Below are positions 34,202 through 43,779 of a DNA stretch of 64,000 bases, in pieces (positions within the stretch are counted from its first letter, which is position 1; each line of letters begins with the position of its first letter). The notes below the pieces were generated by a model, which ran no database searches, was not told where the DNA came from, and saw only the letters and a list, made by a program, of their open reading frames with translations. The position numbers were made by a program, and so were the translations under genes. The stretch is from Rugamonas rubra (GTDB taxonomy: Bacteria > Pseudomonadota > Gammaproteobacteria > Burkholderiales > Burkholderiaceae_D), in contig NZ_FOTW01000013.1 of NCBI RefSeq assembly GCF_900114705.1, positions 1-64,000 of the forward strand, in the 5' to 3' direction.

Positions 34202-34918
34202 CTACCTCCCCACCACGTTGCGGGCCAGCTTGAGCACCTGCGAGCTGAGCCGCAGGCCGGCCTGGCGCGCCACGCCGGCGTTGATCTCGAACTCCATCTT
34301 GCCGTCCGGCGCGGCGGCCGGCAGCAGGCCGACGATGCCGCCGACGTCGGCGAAATCGGCGATGTCGCTGACGGTGAGCGCGGCGCCGGCGTGCGCCGCC
34401 GGCAGGATCTCGGCCAGGTGCTTCTCCTCCGAGCGCGAGACGAACAGGATCTGGCAGCCGAGCGGCTCGCCCAGATAGGACATGTGGCGCACGCGCAACT
34501 CGCGGCCCTGCATCGGCCGGTTCTCGATGGCGGCCAGGGCCAGCGTCAGGTAGTCGGTGTCGCCCATCATGCACAGGGTGATCGGCCGGCCGGGCGGGCC
34601 GAGCGCGGCCGGCGGCCATTCGGTGAACTTGCCCAGGTTGTAGATGTAGGCCATGGTCTGGGCCGGATCGGCGGCCGGCTGGACGGGCTGGGCCGGCGCC
34701 GGCGCCGGCAGGAGCAGCGCCAGCAGCGCCGCCAGGCCGAGCCTGAGGGCGGCCGGGGCCCGCCGACCAGCAACAAAGCCGGGCGTGGTCGGCAGCGGCG
34801 GCCGGCACCGGCCGCGCGGGAGCGGCGCCGCCGGCCCGGTTCGGCGCGCGCGCGCAGCGGCAGCGCCGGCATGGGGCGCTAGCGACGCGACGGGGCGATG
34901 GCGTTGCACACTATTCAT
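34202..34918 (-). CDS. YfiR-family periplasmic protein
   Basis: Encodes 238 aa. A long basic N-terminus precedes a signal peptide ([21 protein letters not shown], about residues 58-78), so the true start may lie further in, but no better in-frame start was found. The mature part has [32 protein letters not shown] and ends with a [25 protein letters not shown] segment, both typical of YfiR (DUF4154). YfiR normally represses the CHASE8-containing cyclase YfiN in the periplasm. Here it precedes a CHASE8 histidine kinase instead. Confidence 0.88.
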   Translation of the reverse strand: MNSVQRHRPVASLAPHAGAAAARARRTGPAAPLPRGRCRPPLPTTPGFVAGRRAPAALRLGLAALLALLLPAPAPAQPVQPAADPAQTMAYIYNLGKFTEWPPAALGPPGRPITLCMMGDTDYLTLALAAIENRPMQGRELRVRHMSYLGEPLGCQILFVSRSEEKHLAEILPAAHAGAALTVSDIADFADVGGIVGLLPAAAPDGKMEFEINAGVARQAGLRLSSQVLKLARNVVGR

Positions 34919-35194
34919 TGTTGAGGCCGGCGGTTGATGTCGCGCGCCTTGTGCGCGGCAACGGAGGTAGGACTGCGGAGGACGGTGTCACGAAGAAAAA
35001 TATAAGCTGCGGGGTGGTGGCGGCATTGATCTGCATCTAATCGCTGCCCGCTAGCGGGAACATTCCGCCCGCGCGAGCAACATCCACGCGCGCCGGCGGG
35101 GCGGACACTTTTGCGCGGTATCAAAGGACGCCGCCGCGCCGGCCGCAAGCTGTGCGAATGCGGCCGGCGCGGCCGCGCCATATCCAGCCGGAAT

Positions 35195-36409
35195 ATGATG
35201 GAACGCAAGAAGATCCTGTTCGTCGCCGAGGCGGTCACCCTGGCCCACCTGGCCAGGCCGCTGGCGCTGGCCGCCGCGCTGGAGCCGGCGCGCTTCATGG
35301 CGCAACTGGCCTGCGCCGACGGCTACGAGCAATTCCTGGGGGCCGGCGCGCCGCCGCGCTGGCGCATCCACAGCGTTGCCCCGGCGCAGTTCCTCGCCGC
35401 CCTGGCGGCCGGCCGGCCGGTCTACGAGGTCGCCACGCTGCGCCGCTACGTCGAGGACGATCTGCATCTGTTCCAGCAGGCCAAGCCGGACCTGGTGGTC
35501 GGCGACTTCCGCCTGTCGCTGTCGATCAGCGCGCGCCGCGCCGGCCTGCCGTATGTGGCGCTGAGCAACGCCTACTGGAGCCCCTACGTGCCCCAGCACT
35601 ATCCGCTGCCGGACATTCCGCTGGCGCGCCTGCGGCCGCTGGCGCTGGCCAGCGCCCTGTTCCAACTGGCCCGTCCGCTGGCCTTCGCCCTGCACACGCG
35701 CCCGCTGAACCGGGTGCGCCGGCAGTACGGCATGGCCTCGCTGGGTTGGGACCTGCGCCGCGTCTACACCGACGCCGACCGCACCCTGTACGCCGACGTG
35801 GCCGAACTGTTCCCGCCGCGCGACATGCCGGCCAGCCACTCCTATCTGGGGCCGGTGGCCTGGTCGCCGCCGCTCGCGCCGCCGCCGTGGTGGGCGGAGC
35901 TGCCGGCCGACGTGCCGCTGGTCTATGTCACGCTGGGCAGTTCCGGCCAGCAGCGCCTGTTGCCGCTGGTGTTGCAGGCGCTGGCGCCGTTGCCGGTGCT
36001 GGTGGCCGCCGCGACGGCGGGCCGCGCCGCGCCGCCACGGCCGCCGGCCAACGCCCGGATCGCCGATTATTTGCCGGGCGGGCTGGCGGCGCGGCGCGCG
36101 CGCCTGGTGGTGTGCAACGGCGGCAGCCTGAGCAGCCAACAGGCGCTGGCCGCCGGCGTGCCGGTGCTGGGCATCGCCGGCAACCTGGACCAGTTCTTGA
36201 ACATGCGGGGGATCGTGGCGGCCGGCGCCGGCGCCGTGCTGCGCGCCGACCGGGCCGGGGTGGCCGAGCTGCGGCGCACCTGCGAGATCTTGTTGCGGGA
36301 GGGGACGGCGCGGGCGGCGGCCGGCGTCGTCGCGCAGCTGTTCCGGCGCTACGACGCCGGCGCCAGCTTCAACGCCGTGTTGCGGCAGATGTTGGGCATG
36401 CCGGCCTGA
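35195..36409 (+). CDS. glycosyltransferase, GT1/UGT-like
   Basis: Encodes 404 aa from the ATG at 35195 (adjacent ATG at 35198 equally likely). The frame is open further upstream but has no supporting start. The N-terminal Rossmann region is KKILFVAEAVTLAHLARPLALA. The C-terminal donor-binding half has VYVTLGSSGQ and VVCNGGSLSSQQALAAGVPVLGI, the pattern of UDP-sugar/MurG-like GT1 enzymes. Donor and acceptor are unknown. It is convergent with a PEP-CTERM gene, and such enzymes often act in surface glycan or glycolipid synthesis. Confidence 0.87.
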   Translation: MMERKKILFVAEAVTLAHLARPLALAAALEPARFMAQLACADGYEQFLGAGAPPRWRIHSVAPAQFLAALAAGRPVYEVATLRRYVEDDLHLFQQAKPDLVVGDFRLSLSISARRAGLPYVALSNAYWSPYVPQHYPLPDIPLARLRPLALASALFQLARPLAFALHTRPLNRVRRQYGMASLGWDLRRVYTDADRTLYADVAELFPPRDMPASHSYLGPVAWSPPLAPPPWWAELPADVPLVYVTLGSSGQQRLLPLVLQALAPLPVLVAAATAGRAAPPRPPANARIADYLPGGLAARRARLVVCNGGSLSSQQALAAGVPVLGIAGNLDQFLNMRGIVAAGAGAVLRADRAGVAELRRTCEILLREGTARAAAGVVAQLFRRYDAGASFNAVLRQMLGMPA

Positions 36410-36458
36410 CGGTGGCGCCAGTGGCGCCGGCGGCCCGGGTCGCCGCCCCGGCCAGGAG

Positions 36459-37406
36459 CTAGCACTTGGCCTCGACCGTGCCCTTGATTTTGCGCCGCTC
36501 GCCCAGCGCCAAGCCGGCCAGGCCCAGGCCGAACAGCGCCAGCGTGGCCGGCTCCGGCACGGCGGCGACGGCGAAGCTTTGCGATGAGTCGACCTTGAAG
36601 AAGGGGAATGATCCGTCCGGCGTTGTGCCGTCCCAGGTCCTGACCGGGTTGTAGAAGGACGGCAGGTTGGTGGAACCGGTGAAGTTGTCGCTGATAATGG
36701 AGCCGGTGACCACGTCGAGGAAGTCGGAGTTGACGAAGTCGATCATGAAGCTGGTCGAGAACGAGCCGGTGCCGATGTTGGGATTGACGCTGCTACGGGT
36801 GAACGTGGCCTCATTGAAGACCAGGTGGCCCGACATGATCAGCATGCCGTCGCCGTTGTCGAGGTCGCCGACGCCGCAGCCGGCCGAGGTGGCGCCGGAG
36901 CCGTAGCAGCGCACCGTGTTGGCGCCGTTGCCCGGCATGGCCTTACTGTCGCCAGCGGGCCCGAGGCGGTCGAAGTAGATCGCCACGTTTTGCACGCCGG
37001 TATGGAACAGGTCGACATCCATCGCCGCGTCCTGCGTGGAGGGCATCGTGAAGTGGATGGTGTTGCCGTTTTGCGCGCTGACTAGTTGTTGGTAGCGGGC
37101 GATCTTGCTGACCTCGAAGCTGCTGTTCAAGCCGGCCGGGGTGACGATGGTGCCGTTATTGCTGTTCGACATGGTGCCGACCACGGTCTGTGTGCGCAGC
37201 TGGGTCAGGTAGCCCGGCGCGCCGCCGGGGATGATGCCGGTGGCCAGGCCGCTGTCGGTGACATTGGTCCACAGGTCGGCGTAGACATCGTAAACATGGT
37301 TGCCGTTGAGCGACATGCCGATCAAGGGGCCCGCCAGCGTCGTCGTTGGCGCCGCCAGGACCGCCGCCGCCAGCATGGCGCCCAGTGTGGATGTGAAGTG
37401 CTTCAT
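36459..37406 (-). CDS. PEP-CTERM sorting domain protein
   Basis: Encodes 315 aa from the ATG at 37406, which begins a clean signal peptide (MKHFTSTLGAMLAAAVLAAPTTTLAGP); an upstream ATG at 37514 lacks one. The C-terminus is VPEPATLALFGLGLAGLALGERRKIK, a textbook PEP-CTERM signal. The mature domain is Gly/Asn/Thr-rich, with C in VRCYGSGATSAGCGVGDLDNGDG, and is not recognised. It would be processed by an exosortase encoded elsewhere. Confidence 0.87.
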   Translation of the reverse strand: MKHFTSTLGAMLAAAVLAAPTTTLAGPLIGMSLNGNHVYDVYADLWTNVTDSGLATGIIPGGAPGYLTQLRTQTVVGTMSNSNNGTIVTPAGLNSSFEVSKIARYQQLVSAQNGNTIHFTMPSTQDAAMDVDLFHTGVQNVAIYFDRLGPAGDSKAMPGNGANTVRCYGSGATSAGCGVGDLDNGDGMLIMSGHLVFNEATFTRSSVNPNIGTGSFSTSFMIDFVNSDFLDVVTGSIISDNFTGSTNLPSFYNPVRTWDGTTPDGSFPFFKVDSSQSFAVAAVPEPATLALFGLGLAGLALGERRKIKGTVEAKC

Positions 37407-37717
37407 GTTTGCCCCCAATTTAGGAAAGACATTTGCTGGAAGAATCCCTTGCGACGGGACCTGCTCTGTTCTGAGCAATAAGCTTGCCAAGTAAATTTTC
37501 TTTTGGAAAAACAAGCACTTGCGGCGGGGCGGTCGAGCCGGGGGCGGGGCGCGGCGGCCGACTGTAAAAATTGCCGTCAGCGAACTTGCTGTGGTGCGGG
37601 GAAATACCGCGCCACGCGCCGTCGCCGGGTGTAAAAAATTCCGTCATGGCGGACGCGCGCGCACGCGAGGCTAGGGAACGGTATGGAACGGCACCGGGTC
37701 GACGGCCCGGTGCGCCG
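37407..37717. other. 311-bp intergenic region
   Basis: Leader and promoter DNA of the PEP-CTERM gene (leftward), then the 3' flank of the convergent-side nitroreductase-like gene on the same strand. It contains T- and A-runs near 37495-37515 and 37630-37640. No terminator, riboswitch or repeat was recognised. Confidence 0.4.
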
Positions 37718-38824
37718 TCACGCCGGGCCGGCGGCCTCCGGCGCCGTCTCGTCCAGCAACAACTGGCGCAGCGGGCGGCGCAGCGAGCGCGCCTTGGCCG
37801 GGGGGCCGGCGCCGATGCGGCCCATGAAGACGGCGTGCTCCCAGTCGTGCCGGCCGAACAGGCGCTCGGCGCGCAGCGCCAGCTCGGCCGCGCGGGCCCG
37901 CAAGGCCGTGCTGGCGGTGAACGGGCGCCGCTCGCGCAGGTAGCGGGCGAAGATCAGCGGCGTCATCTGCGGTTGCAGTTGCAGGCCGAGCGCCGTGGCG
38001 GTCAGCCAGAAGCGCTGCATGGCGCGGCCGGCGGCGACGTAGTCGTCGGTCGAGGTCGGCCGTTGCGGCGCCAGCAGCAGGAAGTGCGCGGCGCAGGCCA
38101 GCGCCGGCACCAGGTCCATCTGCACGCGCGGCGCCACCGTGCCGGCCAGCCAGGTGTTGCAGAACTCGACGCGGCGCCAGCTTTGCAGGACCCAGCGCAT
38201 CATGTGGCGGGTCAGCGGATCGACGCCCAGGGCCTGGTCCGGAATGCGGTCCTCGCTGGTGCGGGCGTTCCATTCGATGACGGCGCGGTGGGTCGGATAG
38301 GCTTCCGGCATGCGCAGGCGCAGGCCGGCGTTGTGGTACAGCAGCAGGGCAAGCGCCAGCCGCTGGCCCGGGCGCTCGTGCCAGACCAGGCGGTAGCCGG
38401 CCGGCAGCGTCTGCGCCAGCGTGGTCTTCTCGGTCGCCGTCAGCGGCCGCGTGCGCAGCGGGCGGCGCTGCACGCAGCGTTGCACGATGGACTCGGCCAG
38501 CGGGTCGGCCGAGGACGCGGGTGCGGGGATGAAGGCGAGGTCGAAGGTGGGGCGGTCGTCGGCGGTGTCGGGGCGGCGCCGCGCGCTCAGCGCCAACTGG
38601 TAGGTGCCGGCGGCCAGCGCGATGGTCTCCAGCAGGGCGCCCAGCGACATCTGGCTGGGGTGGCCGTCGAGGTCGTAGACGCAGTGCTCACGCGTGTCGA
38701 AGCCATGCACCACCAAGCGGCGCGCGCCGACGATCTCGAAACGCCATGGCTGGCTGTTGTCGCCGCTGGGCGCCCAGCGGGCCAAATCGAGGATGTGGCG
38801 CAAGGTGTCGTCGAGCGGCGTCAT
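37718..38824 (-). CDS. nitroreductase-family protein
   Basis: Encodes 368 aa from the ATG at 38824 (AGG at 8 bases; a longer frame from 38869 has no support). The N-terminus LRHILDLARWAPSGDNSQPWRFEIV is the FMN-binding nitroreductase signature. Length and later motifs (RCVQRRPLRTRPLT) resemble the MoeY-like subgroup of larger nitroreductase homologues. Probably an FMN-dependent oxidoreductase; substrate unknown. Confidence 0.82.
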   Translation of the reverse strand: MTPLDDTLRHILDLARWAPSGDNSQPWRFEIVGARRLVVHGFDTREHCVYDLDGHPSQMSLGALLETIALAAGTYQLALSARRRPDTADDRPTFDLAFIPAPASSADPLAESIVQRCVQRRPLRTRPLTATEKTTLAQTLPAGYRLVWHERPGQRLALALLLYHNAGLRLRMPEAYPTHRAVIEWNARTSEDRIPDQALGVDPLTRHMMRWVLQSWRRVEFCNTWLAGTVAPRVQMDLVPALACAAHFLLLAPQRPTSTDDYVAAGRAMQRFWLTATALGLQLQPQMTPLIFARYLRERRPFTASTALRARAAELALRAERLFGRHDWEHAVFMGRIGAGPPAKARSLRRPLRQLLLDETAPEAAGPA

Positions 38825-38990
38825 GGCCGGCCTCGCGGCGGCGGATTCGCACCGACCGCGAGTCGGCAAGGGGGATCGTCGGCCATGCCGTCCTCGCGCC
38901 GCGTTGGATTGGCGGCTTGTGCAAGGTTGGAGTTGGACGGGATGAAAAAGTTCCGTGGCTAAAGCTTGAGCTTGCTTGGGCTGGCGGCCG

Positions 38991-39191
38991 CTAACAGCAG
39001 CCGCCGCGCTTGCCGGCGCCGCCGTAGCGGGCCTCCTGGCGTTCGCGGAAGAACTCCTCGTAGCTCATCGACGGCTCGCCCGGATGGGTGGTGTCGCGAT
39101 GCGCCAGGTAGGTGTCGTACTCGGGCAGGCCGACCATCAGGCGCATGCTCTGCCCGAGGTAGCGGCCGGCCTTGACGATCTCGTCGAACAT
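38991..39191 (-). CDS. YbdD/YjiX family protein
   Basis: Encodes 66 aa. The ATG at 39191 overlaps the cstA stop (ATGA). The sequence MFDEIVKAGRYLGQSMRLMVGLPEYDTYLAHRDTTHPGEPSMSYEEFFRERQEARYGG is the standard small partner of CstA/BtsT transporters (DUF466). In E. coli relatives it is needed for full uptake activity. A C-terminal GGCC is present. Confidence 0.93.
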   Translation of the reverse strand: MFDEIVKAGRYLGQSMRLMVGLPEYDTYLAHRDTTHPGEPSMSYEEFFRERQEARYGGAGKRGGCC

Positions 39192-41251
39192 CAGTGCACC
39201 GTCGGCATCGGCACCAGCGGGCTCTCCTGCGTGCTCGGCTTGGCGTTGGCGCGCGCCACCAGCACGGTGCGCACACCGAACACCAGCACGCTGAGCACGA
39301 CGACCATGAAGAAGGCGGCCAGCGAGGCGTCCAGGTAGTCGTTGAAGATCACCTGCCGCATCTGTGCCACCGACTTGGCCGGCGCCAGCAGCTTGCCGTC
39401 GGCGTAGGCGGCCTGGTACTTGGCGGCGTGGGCCAGGAAGCCGACGCGCGGGTTGGCGTCGAACACCTTCTGCCAGCCGGCCGTCAGCGTGCACAGCAGC
39501 AGCCAGGCGGTGGGCACCAGGGTGACCCAGGCGTATTGGCCGCGCTTCATCTTGAACAGCACGCAGGTGCCGAGGATCAGCGCGATGGCGGCCAGCATTT
39601 GGTTGGCGATGCCGAACAGCGGCCACAGCGTGTTGATGCCGCCCAGCGGGTCGACCACGCCCTGGTAGAGGAAATAGCCCCAGGCGGCCACGCACAGGCC
39701 GGTGGCCAGCAGGTTGGCGAAGACGTTCTCGGTCTTCTTGAGCTGGGGCACGAAGCTGCCCAGCAGATCCTGCAGCATGAAGCGGCCGGCGCGGGTGCCG
39801 GCGTCGACCGCCGTCAGGATGAACAGGGCCTCGAACAGGATGGCGAAGTGGTACCAGAAGGCCATCATGGTCTTGCCGCCGATCACGCCGGAGAGGATGT
39901 TGGCCATGCCCACGGCCAGGGTCGGCGCGCCGCCGGCGCGCGAGATGATGCTGGCCTCGCCGACGTCCTTGGCGGTCTGCGTCAGCATGTCCGGGGTCAG
40001 GTGGAAGCCCCAGTTGGAGACCACCTGGGCGACCGCCTCGGGCGTGGTGCCGATCAACGCGGCCGGGCTGTTCATGGCGAAGTAGATGCCCGGCTCGATG
40101 GTCGAGGCGGCCACCAGCGCCATGATGGCGACGAAGGACTCCATCAACATCGCGCCGTAGCCGATGAAGCGGGCGTGCTGTTCGTTCTCGATCATCTTCG
40201 GCGTGGTGCCGGAGGCGATCAGGGCGTGGAAGCCGGACACGGCGCCGCAGGCGATGGTGATGAACAGGAAGGGGAACATGCTGCCCGACCAGACCGGGCC
40301 GGAACCGTCGATGAACCTGGTCATGGCCGGCATCTTCAGGTAGGGCGCGACCAGCACGATGCCCAGCGCCAGGCCGACGATGGTGCCGATCTTGAGGAAG
40401 GTCGACAGGTAGTCGCGCGGCGCCAGCAGCAGCCACACCGGCAGCACCGAGGCGACGAAGCCGTAGCCGATCAGCATCCAGGTCAGCTCGGTGCCGGTGT
40501 AGGTGAACATGGGCGCCAGGGCCGGGTTCTCCTGCACCAGTTGGCCGCCGAAGATGGCGCCCATCAACAAGAGGAAGCCGATGACGGAGATCTCACCGAC
40601 CCGGCCGACGCGGATGTAGCGCGAATACACGCCCATGAACAGGGCGATGGGGATGGTGGCCATGACGGTGAAGCTGCCCCACGGCGAGCCGGTCAGCGCC
40701 TTGACGACGATCAGCGCCAGCACCGCCAGGATGATGACCATGATCATGAAGGTGCCGAGCAGGGCGATCATGCCGGGGATCTGGCCCAGCTCGGCCTTGA
40801 TCAGGTCGCCCAGCGAGCGGCCGTCGCGGCGCATCGAGATGAACAGCACGATGAAGTCCTGCACGGCGCCGGCGAAGACCACGCCGGCCAAAATCCACAG
40901 CATGCCGGGCAGATAGCCCATCTGCGCGGCCAGCACCGGGCCGACCAGCGGGCCGGCGCCGGCGATGGCGGCGAAGTGGTGGCCGAACAGGACGAACTTG
41001 TTGGTCGGCACGTGGTCGAGGCCGTCGTTGTACTTGTAGGCCGGGGTCATGCGCTTGGGGTCGAGGCCGAGCACCTTGTCGGCGATGAACTTGCTGTAGA
41101 AGCGGTAGGCGATCAGGTAGACGCAGACGGCGGCGATGACGATCCAGATCGCGCTGACCGATTCGCCGCGCCGCAGGGCGATGACGCCGAGGGCGCCGGC
41201 GCCGGCCAGGGCCATGGCGGCCCAGCCGAGCTGGCTTGTTAGTCGTTTCAT
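39191..41251 (-). CDS. cstA: carbon starvation protein / pyruvate transporter CstA
   Basis: Encodes 686 aa from the ATG at 41251, with GGAGG 6 bases upstream. A polytopic inner-membrane protein with many helices and family motifs (YRFYSKFIADKVLGLD, ATNKFVLFGHHFAAIAGAGPLVGPVLAAQMGY, DGRSLGDLIKAELG). CstA and BtsT import pyruvate or peptides, driven by ion gradients. It forms an operon with the YbdD-like gene and is divergent from a two-component system at 41501. A cluster of CTACGYA motifs lies between them. Confidence 0.95.
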   Translation of the reverse strand: MKRLTSQLGWAAMALAGAGALGVIALRRGESVSAIWIVIAAVCVYLIAYRFYSKFIADKVLGLDPKRMTPAYKYNDGLDHVPTNKFVLFGHHFAAIAGAGPLVGPVLAAQMGYLPGMLWILAGVVFAGAVQDFIVLFISMRRDGRSLGDLIKAELGQIPGMIALLGTFMIMVIILAVLALIVVKALTGSPWGSFTVMATIPIALFMGVYSRYIRVGRVGEISVIGFLLLMGAIFGGQLVQENPALAPMFTYTGTELTWMLIGYGFVASVLPVWLLLAPRDYLSTFLKIGTIVGLALGIVLVAPYLKMPAMTRFIDGSGPVWSGSMFPFLFITIACGAVSGFHALIASGTTPKMIENEQHARFIGYGAMLMESFVAIMALVAASTIEPGIYFAMNSPAALIGTTPEAVAQVVSNWGFHLTPDMLTQTAKDVGEASIISRAGGAPTLAVGMANILSGVIGGKTMMAFWYHFAILFEALFILTAVDAGTRAGRFMLQDLLGSFVPQLKKTENVFANLLATGLCVAAWGYFLYQGVVDPLGGINTLWPLFGIANQMLAAIALILGTCVLFKMKRGQYAWVTLVPTAWLLLCTLTAGWQKVFDANPRVGFLAHAAKYQAAYADGKLLAPAKSVAQMRQVIFNDYLDASLAAFFMVVVLSVLVFGVRTVLVARANAKPSTQESPLVPMPTVH

Positions 41252-41410
41252 GTATTTCCTCCAATGGTGAACGGACGCTGCACTGTGTCGAGCGCGGAAC
41301 AGCGTGCGCTTCCCTTCGTCGGGGAAATCGGACTGTTGCGGGGTGCTTGATGGAATGTCGGCAGCTTATGGCCAGTATTCATGATGGCTATATCTGCCAC
41401 AAGCGCAGCA

Positions 41411-41442
41411 CTACGCAGTTTCAATGCGTAGAACTACGTAGT
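41411..41442. promoter_or_regulatory. candidate response-regulator sites between cstA and two-component genes
   Basis: CTACGCA (41411-41417) and TGCGTAG (41425-41431) form an inverted repeat with a 7-bp spacer, and ACTACGTAGT (41433-41442) is a palindrome with the same core. A -10-like TAAAAT at 41463-41468 puts the last site over the -35 position of the kinase promoter. NarL/FixJ-type regulators often bind such TACNNA dyads. Inference. Confidence 0.6.
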
Positions 41443-41500
41443 CCGGCGCGCCGATAGGGGCGTAAAATCGCGGCCACACACTTATTGCACCGGGCCCCAC

Positions 41501-42868
41501 ATGAAGTTGCGGCAAAAAGTCATCTTTCTCGCCATCACACCGCTGATCCTGGCCCTGTTCGCCATCGCGCTGGCGGTGCGCCACCAGGCCGCCACCCTGG
41601 CCCAGCTGCAGCGCGACACCATCCAGCAGGCCTACCTGGCCAGCAAGGAGGCCGAGCTGCGGCACTATGTGGCGCTGGCCTCGCACTCGGTGGCGCAACT
41701 GGTCGACTCCGGCCGCAAGGACCCGGCCACCCTGGACGAGGCCAAGCGCATCCTGGGCGCGCTGAGCTACGGCGACGACGGCTACTTCTTCGTCTACGAC
41801 ATGCAGGGCAACAACCTGATGCACCCGCGCCAACCCGAGCTGGTCGGCCAGAACCTGTGGGACCTGAAGGACCAGGACGGCAACCCGACCATCCAGCGCC
41901 TGCTGCAGCGGGCCAGGACCGGCGGCGGGCTGGAGCGCTACTTCTGGGTCAAGCCATCGACCCACAAGGCGGCGCCCAAGCTGGGCTACGTGGTCGCCAT
42001 GCCGGAGTGGGGCTGGATGCTGGGCACCGGCATCTACCTCGACGACGTCGACCAGGCGCTGGCCAAGATCGACGCCCAGCAGTCCGGCAACATCGACAAC
42101 ACCATGCTGTGGATCGCCGCCATCGCCATCGCCAGCGCGCTGGCCGTCGGCAGCTCCGGCCTGGCGCTCAACGTCAGCGAGCTGCGCGTGGCCGACGCCA
42201 AACTCAAGGCGCTGGCGCAGCGGGTGGTCGAGTCGCAGGAGGAGGAGCGGGCGCGGCTGTCGCGCGACCTGCACGACGGCATCAGCCAGTGGCTGGTCTC
42301 GATCAAGCTGCAGATCGAGGCCGGCATCATCCGCCTGGGCGGCGACGCCGGCCAGCGCCAGGCCGCCCAGACCGTCTTCGAGCACACCGCCGAGCAGCTC
42401 AACGACGTGCTCGGCGAGGTGCGCCGCATCTCGCACAACCTGCGCCCGGCCATCCTCGACGACCTCGGCCTGGCCGCCGCGCTGGCCCACCTGGCCGAGG
42501 AGGCCACCCTGAGCAGCGCCATCCCGGTGCATTTCGCCGCCGAGGGCGCCACCGACCACCTGCCCGACATGGCCAACACCGTGCTGTTCCGCATCGCCCA
42601 GGAGGCGCTCACCAACATCGGCCGCCACGCCGGCGCCAGCCGCATCGACATCGCCCTGGCCGGCGACGCCGCCGGCGTCACCCTGACGGTGCGCGACGAC
42701 GGCGCCGGCTTCGACGCCGCCGGCATCGCCCTGCACCCGCAGCGCGGCATCGGCCTGCGCAACATGATGGAGCGGATCGAGGCGATCGGCGGCCAATTCG
42801 ACATCAGCTCGTCCGCCGCCGGCACCACCGTGCTGGCGCGCGCCCCCAACCACGGCACACCGACATGA
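41501..42868 (+). CDS. Cache-domain sensor histidine kinase (HisKA_3)
   Basis: Encodes 455 aa. TM1 (about 8-27) is followed by a periplasmic single-Cache-like domain (about 30-195, with YGDDGYFFVYDMQGNNLMHP), TM2 (about 203-223) and a NarX-type kinase core. H258 lies in RARLSRDLHDGISQWL. The ATPase domain has FRIAQEALTNIGRHA and GIGLRNMMERIEAIGG. The Cache type fits sensing of a small carboxylate. Translationally coupled to the response regulator, and divergent from cstA. Confidence 0.92.
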   Translation: MKLRQKVIFLAITPLILALFAIALAVRHQAATLAQLQRDTIQQAYLASKEAELRHYVALASHSVAQLVDSGRKDPATLDEAKRILGALSYGDDGYFFVYDMQGNNLMHPRQPELVGQNLWDLKDQDGNPTIQRLLQRARTGGGLERYFWVKPSTHKAAPKLGYVVAMPEWGWMLGTGIYLDDVDQALAKIDAQQSGNIDNTMLWIAAIAIASALAVGSSGLALNVSELRVADAKLKALAQRVVESQEEERARLSRDLHDGISQWLVSIKLQIEAGIIRLGGDAGQRQAAQTVFEHTAEQLNDVLGEVRRISHNLRPAILDDLGLAAALAHLAEEATLSSAIPVHFAAEGATDHLPDMANTVLFRIAQEALTNIGRHAGASRIDIALAGDAAGVTLTVRDDGAGFDAAGIALHPQRGIGLRNMMERIEAIGGQFDISSSAAGTTVLARAPNHGTPT

Positions 42869-43500
42869 CACCCATCATCAACATCCTCCTGGTCGACGAC
42901 CACCCTCTGGTGCGCGACGGCCTGCGCGCCCGCCTCGAAGCGGTGGCGAGCTTCCGCGTCGTGGCCGAGGCCGGCGGCGCCGCCGAGGCGCTGGAACAGG
43001 CCGCCCTGCACGACATCGACCTGGTGCTGATGGACATCAACATGCGCGGCGGCAACGGCATCGAGGCCACCGCCCGCTTCAAGCAGGCCTTCCCGCGCAT
43101 CGCCGTGCTGATCCTGTCGATGCACGACAAGCTCGAATACGTCTCGCAGGCGATCCAGGCCGGCGCCCGCGGCTACGTGCTGAAGGACGCGCCGGGCAAG
43201 GACATCGTGGTGGCGATCGAGACGGTGATGTCGGGCGGCATCTACTACAGCGCCGCGCTGGCGCGCCAGCTGGCCAAGCCGCTCAGCCAGGAAAGCCAGC
43301 TGACCTCGCGCGAGCACGAGGTGCTGCGCCACATCGCCAACGGCGAATCGAACAAGCAGATCGCCCGCGCCCTCGACCTGAGCGTGCGCACGGTGGAAAC
43401 GCACAGGCTCAACATCAAGCGTAAACTGGGCATCGAAGGCCAGGCCGAGTTGATCCGCTTCGCCGTGCAGCACGCCCAGTTCGCCCGCGACGGCGGCTGA
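42865..43500 (+). CDS. NarL/FixJ-family response regulator
   Basis: Encodes 211 aa. The ATG at 42865 overlaps the kinase stop (ATGA). The receiver has LLVDDHPLVRDGL and phosphoacceptor D57 in LVLMDINMRGG. The C-terminal LuxR-type helix-turn-helix reads LTSREHEVLRHIANGESNKQIARALDLSVRTVETHRLNIKRKLG. By location it should regulate the divergent cstA operon and perhaps itself. Confidence 0.95.
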   Translation: MTPIINILLVDDHPLVRDGLRARLEAVASFRVVAEAGGAAEALEQAALHDIDLVLMDINMRGGNGIEATARFKQAFPRIAVLILSMHDKLEYVSQAIQAGARGYVLKDAPGKDIVVAIETVMSGGIYYSAALARQLAKPLSQESQLTSREHEVLRHIANGESNKQIARALDLSVRTVETHRLNIKRKLGIEGQAELIRFAVQHAQFARDGG

Positions 43501-43581
43501 GCCGGCGCGGCGCGACTGTGTCAGTTTCGCGTCAGATTCGAGCCGCAGCTCTAATACCAATATGCAAGCCACTGGCTTTCC

Positions 43582-43609
43582 TTGCCACAGCGACAATTTC
43601 TGCTATATT
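43582..43609 (+). promoter_or_regulatory. promoter upstream of the HDOD gene
   Basis: TTGCCA (43582-43587) and TATATT (43604-43609) are 16 bp apart. This would start transcription about 165 nt ahead of the HDOD gene. Sequence match only. Confidence 0.5.
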
Positions 43610-43779
43610 GCTGCTCCCGCTAGCGGGGATTGTGAATTGTTTAAAACAGAATGTTTCACGCGCGGAAAATTGGTCTTGTATTGGTCGCAACATTAAAAGT
43701 CGCGCACAGTTGGCGTAATAGGTTGCCATCGGTCAATACATGATCTAAGATTGCGCGCACTACCCACACTGAGATACTG

